Shown in pieces: positions 29,755-32,987 of a stretch of 32,987 nucleotides of DNA. Source of the stretch: Schoenoplectus triqueter (Eukaryota; Streptophyta; Magnoliopsida; Poales; Cyperaceae); contig CAXKVV010000995.1 in NCBI GenBank assembly GCA_964058805.1, positions 1 to 32,987 of the forward strand, written 5' to 3'. Position 1 is the stretch's first letter, and each line of letters begins with the position of its first letter. The notes below the pieces were generated by a model. The model had not been told where the DNA came from, searched no databases, and worked only from the letters and a program-made list of their open reading frames with translations. Position numbers and translations under genes: made by a program.

Positions 29755-32700
29755 CTGCAAAAAAAAAAAATAAATAAATAAAATATAAAAATAAAATAAA
29801 AAAAAATTGTTACAAGAGATAAATAATTTGAAAAAAAAAAAATTAGCACAAGGAAAAAAACAGGTTGTACGTATCAAGTTGTCAATACATTAGCTTGCTG
29901 TGAATTTTAGTCCATGAACTCACTTTTCATGAAAAAAAGATAATGAGATAAATTTAGACCTACGAGCATAATAATACACTGATCAACATTTACTCTTAAT
30001 TATAACAATTCAGCAGTTGTCATCAATTCGTTTAAGACATGAACAAAAAAGGTCGGAGTAAAAAGATTATATTGACAACTTATTTTAAAAACCATGTAGT
30101 TAACAACCTATAAAAAAGTTACATAAAGCAGTAAAACTGTAAATATGTTCTCCATTGACTACAATTCGAGAAAAAAACAAATGGTTTATCTCCATCAAGT
30201 GATCTGAGAAATTAACATTCAGTTTATTCAGACTGGAACAGTGACCATATGTAGCCTGAACTGCACTAAAACTGGTACACAACTTGCATAACATACGTAC
30301 GTTAACACTTCTTTTATATTGACATTAACTTTGTCAATTGCTATGGTTGTCAAAAAAAAAAGTCGGTGTCAATATTTCCTTTTCGGGATTGAAGCCATTG
30401 AAAAACACGGTTAAGCAGAAAAAAGAAACAGAAAACCATAAAAAAAAAATGGTTACCTCTGTAAACTGGATAAGGCCCCACAGAAAATAGCATTGTCAGG
30501 CAAAGGAAGCTCAGTTTTGTTACTACTATCCTCTGGATTGACCACACTAATATACACCTCCTGTCCCAAGTACCATGTATCTAGGTTTTCTGACCTTAAG
30601 TTCCATATCCCCACATTATCCAAGTATACCAGTATAGCGGTCCATGCTCCAGGAAAGATCTAATATATAAAAAATTGCATAAAAAATTTTTTATAAATGG
30701 ATAACCTTGAATTAAACAATATATTCCAGAAACTAATTTCACCTTTGTATCAATGATGCAATTTTGATATGAGCTTGAAATTTTAGAGCTCACTGAGCAA
30801 TAAAAGCTCTATTCATGTCTTTTCCAAATTAACTGTGCTGACACAAGGAATACTAGTTTTTTTTAATGCTTGGCAGTGGCTGCCAAGAGGTACATCAGAT
30901 AAAAGGAAAGAAAAAAACCAAAAGAAACACATTACTCAAACCCAACACCTATTGGATCAAACATCACTGTGCTAACAATATTTTTGCCACATCATCACCT
31001 CATGCACGATCCTGTGTGTGAGCACTTGCGAGTTGAGGTTATTTAGTTGCCTTTTTTCTTGCATGGTGTCAGTCTAAGGAAACATCTTATCTTAAATTAG
31101 GGAGAGAAGGGGGTTGATTGAATTACCTGCGTTGTAGACCGTGCAACACCATCCCATTTGTTGTAAGTCCCACGGCTATTCTCCGTCCATAATCCAAAGT
31201 CCATTCTAGAAGTTCAAAAATCTTTTACAAAAAGTAGAAAAACAATATAGATGACAGGAAATATGTACAACGGGCATCTCTTCTGATAAATCAACCTTCA
31301 TTCTTCAACAATCAGAGTTCATATATGTAAAGAGAAAAAGCAAATGAAATTTTGCATGTTCTTTCAAAAATATATTTTACATATGGGCTTCTCACTTTTC
31401 AATGGATCCCTAAAACTATCAATCCTATAACAGTCTCTGTAAATAGATTAAGGAGCCCTATATTAACTTTGAGCATTTTTTCAAAAACAGTAGGATTGAA
31501 ATGATACTATGATAGATTTGCAGCACTCACATGATCTTCTCACTTTGCAGCAACTCTATCACATTTAAGTGTTTAGTTGTGAAACATATGAAATACTACC
31601 AATATAATATAATAACTTCAAAATAGATATTACCCAACAACAAAAAATGCATATCCATCCAAGTGATAGCTCTGCATTGTGGTCCCATTGTTCTGTAAGA
31701 TAATTTCCATGAAGCCCTTGTATGTCCCATTAATTAGTGAGGTATCGAGCTTTGCAGGTCGATCCATGATCCGGTTTGGAAAATCCAACTTGTAAACCCC
31801 AGGGACATTGAACAGTTGTGCAAGCTTCAGTGGGGTTTGAGGGGCAAAATAGGAAATCCCATTGAGAGTGGCACGGAGCTGCCCATTTATTAGCTCTGGA
31901 GGTCGGTTTAGAAGGACATAAACATCTGTGACTGTGATATCACCATATCTAAATGACCCTTGCGGGTTGGGCCTGGCCGCACTAGCCGTCACATTCCACC
32001 TGATATTAATGCAAATTTACATAAAAATATGAAACAACAGCTTGGATGGAGGCAAAAATTTAAGTAATTGATTAATGTGATATAAGAAAGTTGGTCTGCT
32101 TTGTTCATTTTGAGCAGACAATTTTTTTCATGTATGAATTTGCAACCCACACCACTGCCACATTTTTACCCTCATTTTTTTTCCTTTTTGATGGAAAGAT
32201 GAGAGGCTAGCTCTCAAATTTCAATTGATTCCCATCGAAGATTAAATCCATGTCCTCTTGGAAGTCACCTTAGTTAGCTACCACTTAAGCTACTAGGTCA
32301 TTTGCCCCTTCCCCCCATATTAAAAAGAATGAAAAGATTAGTACTGCAGGTAGCCTTAAGTAATTCCAAACTACAGCTGCTAAGCACTTAAGCATCAATG
32401 TTGCTTTAATTTAAATACTCAATGGTGCAGCTTGGGTCTTGGTTACAAGTGCAATGTTCACATAGAAAAACTGTCCAAAAGATCCCATGTGAATCCATGA
32501 TTAATTTTGAACTGAAATTCTGTTTACAAGATATCATTTCCAAATTCAAAACACCTTAAAGTGTTAATCAACCACAGGTTTGTCATCTGGAATGAGATCC
32601 AAAAGTGAGGACATGAAAAAGGTCAATTCAAAAACAACACCTTATGCAGGGTACACAAATCACACATAATAAACAATTATTATATGAAATCTAAAAGATG

Positions 32701-32987
32701 GAACTAAAAAAATTGAAAGATTAATTCTCAATGTCTTACCTTATTGATCGAGCCTGGTTCATAGAAAAGTACATATCAGCTTCATTCGGCCCATCTGGTA
32801 GAGGCCCAAAAGCAGGGCCCTGAGAATTGGAATAATGTAAAATGGCAACCCCAGTTAACCTATCTCTGACAGTCGGATCTGTGAACCTTGCACTTGCAAC
32901 AACATAGTAGTCTGAACTGGCATTCTGATCCATAGTGACTAGAAACGAGAATGACTGGCCCACATGAATGTCCATGTTGGAGTAGTT
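29649..32987 (-). CDS. SKU5-like: SKU5/SKS-like multicopper-oxidase-related protein, 3' half, GPI-anchored form
   Basis: Five exons join in one frame with GT-AG introns: 32740-32987 (continues past the window), 31634-31999, 31127-31205, 30457-30659 and 29649-29754. The product belongs to the SKU5/SKS branch of the cupredoxin oxidases, cell-wall and plasma-membrane proteins linked in Arabidopsis to directional growth. Visible segments are MDIHVGQSFSFLVTMDQ, ILHYSNSQGPAFGP and MNQARSIRWNVTASAARPNP, then SYHLDGYAFFVVGMDFGLW, AWTAILVYLDNVGIWNLRSE and LDTWYLGQEVY. HLDGY replaces the copper-binding HLHGH of ascorbate oxidase, so oxidase activity is unlikely at that centre, as in the family. The last exon encodes a Ser-rich stretch (SKASSVTNS) and a hydrophobic end (LLLICILIALLHF), fitting a GPI-anchor signal. 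The N-terminal half and signal peptide lie outside the window. Which SKS member it is cannot be told. Confidence 0.93.
30003..30173 (+). repeat. Dispersed repeat, copy 2, inside the last SKU5/SKS intron
   Basis: It aligns with 26705-26932 in the same orientation with substitutions and several gaps. It lies wholly within the 702-bp intron before the terminal exon. Confidence 0.6.

Overview
This window looks like nuclear DNA of a flowering plant, most likely a eudicot. It is AT-rich, has GT-AG introns, and is dominated by plant retrotransposons (Ty1/copia, and Ty3/gypsy of Tat and Athila type). The only clear host gene is the 3' half of an SKU5/SKS-type (multicopper-oxidase-like) gene on the minus strand at the right edge. 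I did not recognise the species.

Layout. 1-4.0 kb: AT-rich, mostly non-coding, with one possible terminal exon of an unidentified gene (about 934-1078). 4.0-5.67 kb: a decayed plus-strand gypsy (Tat-type) pol fragment that stops abruptly at about 5667. 5.67-9.9 kb and 19.84-22.3 kb: non-coding, retroelement-derived DNA with promoter-like signals, a 346-bp tandem duplication and an array of about 89-bp repeats. 9902-19839: a complete-length minus-strand copia element, 9938 bp, inserted inside one unit of that array, with a perfect 5-bp target duplication (ATCAT), two 2123-bp LTRs, a PBS complementary to initiator tRNA-Met, and a PPT. 22.3-26.6 kb: fragments of further elements (gypsy LTR-like DNA, Athila-type gag, copia RNase H). 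28192-29131: a non-autonomous hAT-type DNA transposon with an 8-bp target duplication. 29649-32987: the SKU5/SKS-like gene.

The copia element is the best-defined object. Its LTRs differ at only about 10 of 2123 positions by my count, so the insertion is recent. Yet gag, protease, reverse transcriptase and RNase H are all broken, and only the integrase DD35E core reads cleanly. Most of the damage probably predates the insertion, so the copy was probably mobilised by proteins supplied in trans. Its leader, between PBS and gag, carries three tandem-repeat families, one with a perfect hairpin per unit.

The host gene can be followed through five exons in one continuous frame. The last encodes a hydrophobic tail typical of a GPI-anchor signal. 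The splice donor before it contains an in-frame TAA, so retaining that intron would give a protein without the anchor. I found no RNA gene, no CRISPR array and no clearly novel multi-gene system.
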